NCBI GenBank assembly: GCA_951804985.1 | Contig: OX638131.1 | Span: forward strand, 88,610,349-88,674,348 | Direction of reading: 5' to 3' | DNA: 64,000 nt | DNA from: Dryomyza anilis | Taxonomy: Eukaryota; Arthropoda; Insecta; Diptera; Dryomyzidae | In this document: piece by piece, positions 62,535 to 64,000 of the stretch | Numbering within the stretch: the stretch's first letter is position 1 | Layout: every line of letters begins with the position of its first letter | The notes under the pieces: generated by a model | Databases searched by the model: none | What the model was told of the DNA's origin: nothing | What the model saw: the letters and a program-made list of their open reading frames with translations, nothing else | Made by a program: the position numbers and the translations under genes

Positions 62535-63110
62535 CATTTCCTGGGGTTCCGGGCCGGACATTTGTACGCTTCGTAGTATTTAAATTGGACTAAGCATCTG
62601 CAAAAAATTGTAGAATTTTATAGGGTAGATCAAAAGATATAAATAAAAAGGTGGGCGATACGGACGGAACAAAAACGGAAGTAAATTTCGTGGTTCATGT
62701 GGATATTCCAAAAAGTCAGCGAATTTTGCGTACAAATGAAATTATCAGTACGATTTTTATTCTAAAAATACTTTTTTCGTACAATATATTTATTTGAATT
62801 ATCTCTGAACATAGCTGAGACATTTTACTTTATTTTTATATATATATACATTTTGTTCCTAAAGTTTACAGTTAGTTCGTAATAAATCGCAGAATAATTC
62901 CGGACGTTCCGTATGGAAATTTGCACTATGATTATTTGTTAAAAATAATTTTGTATATGACATTATTACGAAATGAAAAGAGTTGTACTATTCAATTTTC
63001 AGATATTTTTTAATTTTTTTTTCTTTAACTTTTTTTGAAAAAAATGTTTTTTTGATATTTATTAGTTTTACACTTTCGGTACTCAAAGTTCCGGACGGGA
63101 CAGATTTCAA
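62535..63110. repeat. Dispersed repeat with CCGGACG motifs, copy 2
   Basis: Homologous in order and orientation to 24035-24590; see the shared blocks TTCCGGGCCGGACATTTGTA, GGTAGATCAAAAGATATAAA and AATTCCGGACGTTCCGTATG. Confidence 0.65.
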
Positions 63111-63245
63111 TTAGCTGTTAACAGAATAGAATTTTTTTTTTAGATATTTAGATTCAGATATTTAAGATTCCAAATCCATCATTATTTTAAAGATTTGAGC
63201 ATTTTGAATTTTTCGGTAGTGGTTGACGTTTTTCTGGAAATACCC

Positions 63246-63540
63246 ATATGCCTAGCTCAGTGGTTAGTGCGTTGGACTGCGAGCTGAAAGGCCGCCGGTT
63301 CGAGCCTGGACTGGGACTAACAACATTTATCTATACAGCGCTACCTCTCGGCAGTAAATGGCAAACCTACGAGAGTAAAACATTGCCTATGAAAAGCTCT
63401 CACCCGCCGTTCGGATTCGGCAATAAACTGTAGGTCCCACCACTTTGTGTACAAATATAACACGCACAGCTCAAAATGGTGAGAGAGCTCGGCCGAAGTT
63501 CTAAACAGGACTGTAGCGCCAAACTATTATTATTATTGTA
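63246..63540 (+). mobile_element. tRNA-derived SINE, copy C (best preserved)
   Basis: The head has an A box CTAGCTCAGTGGTTAGTGCG and a B box CCGGTTCGAGCC, the internal RNA polymerase III promoter. The stem TTGGA-CTGCGAG-CTGAA would be the anticodon arm, but acceptor pairing is poor, so it is not a working tRNA. The body runs through CTACCTCTCGGCAGTAAATG, TAGGTCCCACCACTTTGTG and GACTGTAGCGCCAAAC to a TAT-repeat tail. Confidence 0.87.
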
Positions 63541-64000
63541 TGCGTTTGAGCAAAAACCAGTAAAAGTGATATTTTTTGAATGACCACTGTGACAAATATT
63601 CTGAATGTGCACGAATCCAACGATGTCAATCACTAATTACCAAGGACTTTTAGATTATATGAATTTTGACTTTAAAGATTTTACTATAAGGTACCACAAA
63701 AGTGTTCTAAAACTATTCTAAATTTGGGGTTTAGTCAAAACTATAACCCTTTTAGTTTTGACTATGAGAAACGAATAAAATTTAAAAACTGCAAAAATCA
63801 GATTATTGAATGTTCGAAAACAAAATGAAATTTCATAATTACTTTAACTATCAAAAGGATCTATAAGTTGCATCCATAAATAACATACCAACCCATACAA
63901 GAAAACTCCTTTGGGCCAGACACTTTGTCTGGCCTGAAGGCGAAAAATATTATATATATTTTTTAATATTATTTTTCCCCCATATTTTCATAATCGTGTC
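63540..64000. other. No gene; a strong small hairpin at 63914-63934
   Basis: GGCCAGACA-CTT-TGTCTGGCC is a perfect 9-bp stem. Otherwise AT-rich DNA up to the window end. Confidence 0.4.

Overview
The window looks like euchromatin from a fly (higher Diptera). It is AT-rich, has GT-AG introns, a recognisable KIF21-type kinesin (the Drosophila relative is Klp31E), cytosolic-type tRNA genes, several LINE lineages, and many small inverted-repeat DNA transposons. Protein similarities come from recognising families by eye; no search was run. The species cannot be named from the sequence.

One large gene organises the window. The KIF21/Klp31E kinesin is on the minus strand in ten coding exons: 46772-50115, 9154-9292, 8260-8678, 7449-8022, 6992-7376, 5877-6053, 5243-5434, 4968-5170, 2918-3945 and 157-502. 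All nine junctions keep frame and have plausible donors and acceptors. From the conserved start (ATG at 46816-46818) the protein is 1169 residues: motor, coiled coils, a KIF21-like regulatory coiled coil and a short tail without visible WD40 repeats. The exon that carries this ATG is open in the same frame for about 1,099 further codons upstream. That stretch is strongly protein-like but has no methionine codon, which is the most unusual observation here.

The first recognised intron is about 37.5 kb (9293-46771). It holds five tRNA genes (three identical Ala-TGC, Lys-TTT, Lys-CTT), a nested minus-strand gene for a 200-residue two-helix membrane protein (16186-16788), a possible decayed coding region (15.07-15.70 kb), and many transposons and minisatellites. 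The other introns hold a 176-bp satellite, short-palindrome arrays and one small hairpin element.

The flank upstream of the gene (50.1-64 kb) has no confident protein gene apart from a possible 35-codon small ORF with a TATA box (52845-52952). It is mostly repeats: a tandem 0.63-kb duplication, a tRNA-derived SINE family, a LINE RNase H remnant, a 55-60-bp minisatellite, MITEs, and a 5'-truncated RTE-like LINE with a 15-bp target duplication.

A recurring pattern is a block of 0.3-1.6 kb filled with one short near-palindromic motif, different in each block, and framed by terminal inverted repeats. Several have related ends of the form CACAGAAA...TTTCTGTG. Other mobile elements include a hAT-like element with an 8-bp target duplication, a Tc1/mariner remnant flanked by TA, mariner-derived MITEs that keep the first codons of a transposase, and a LINE reverse transcriptase split by one of those MITEs.
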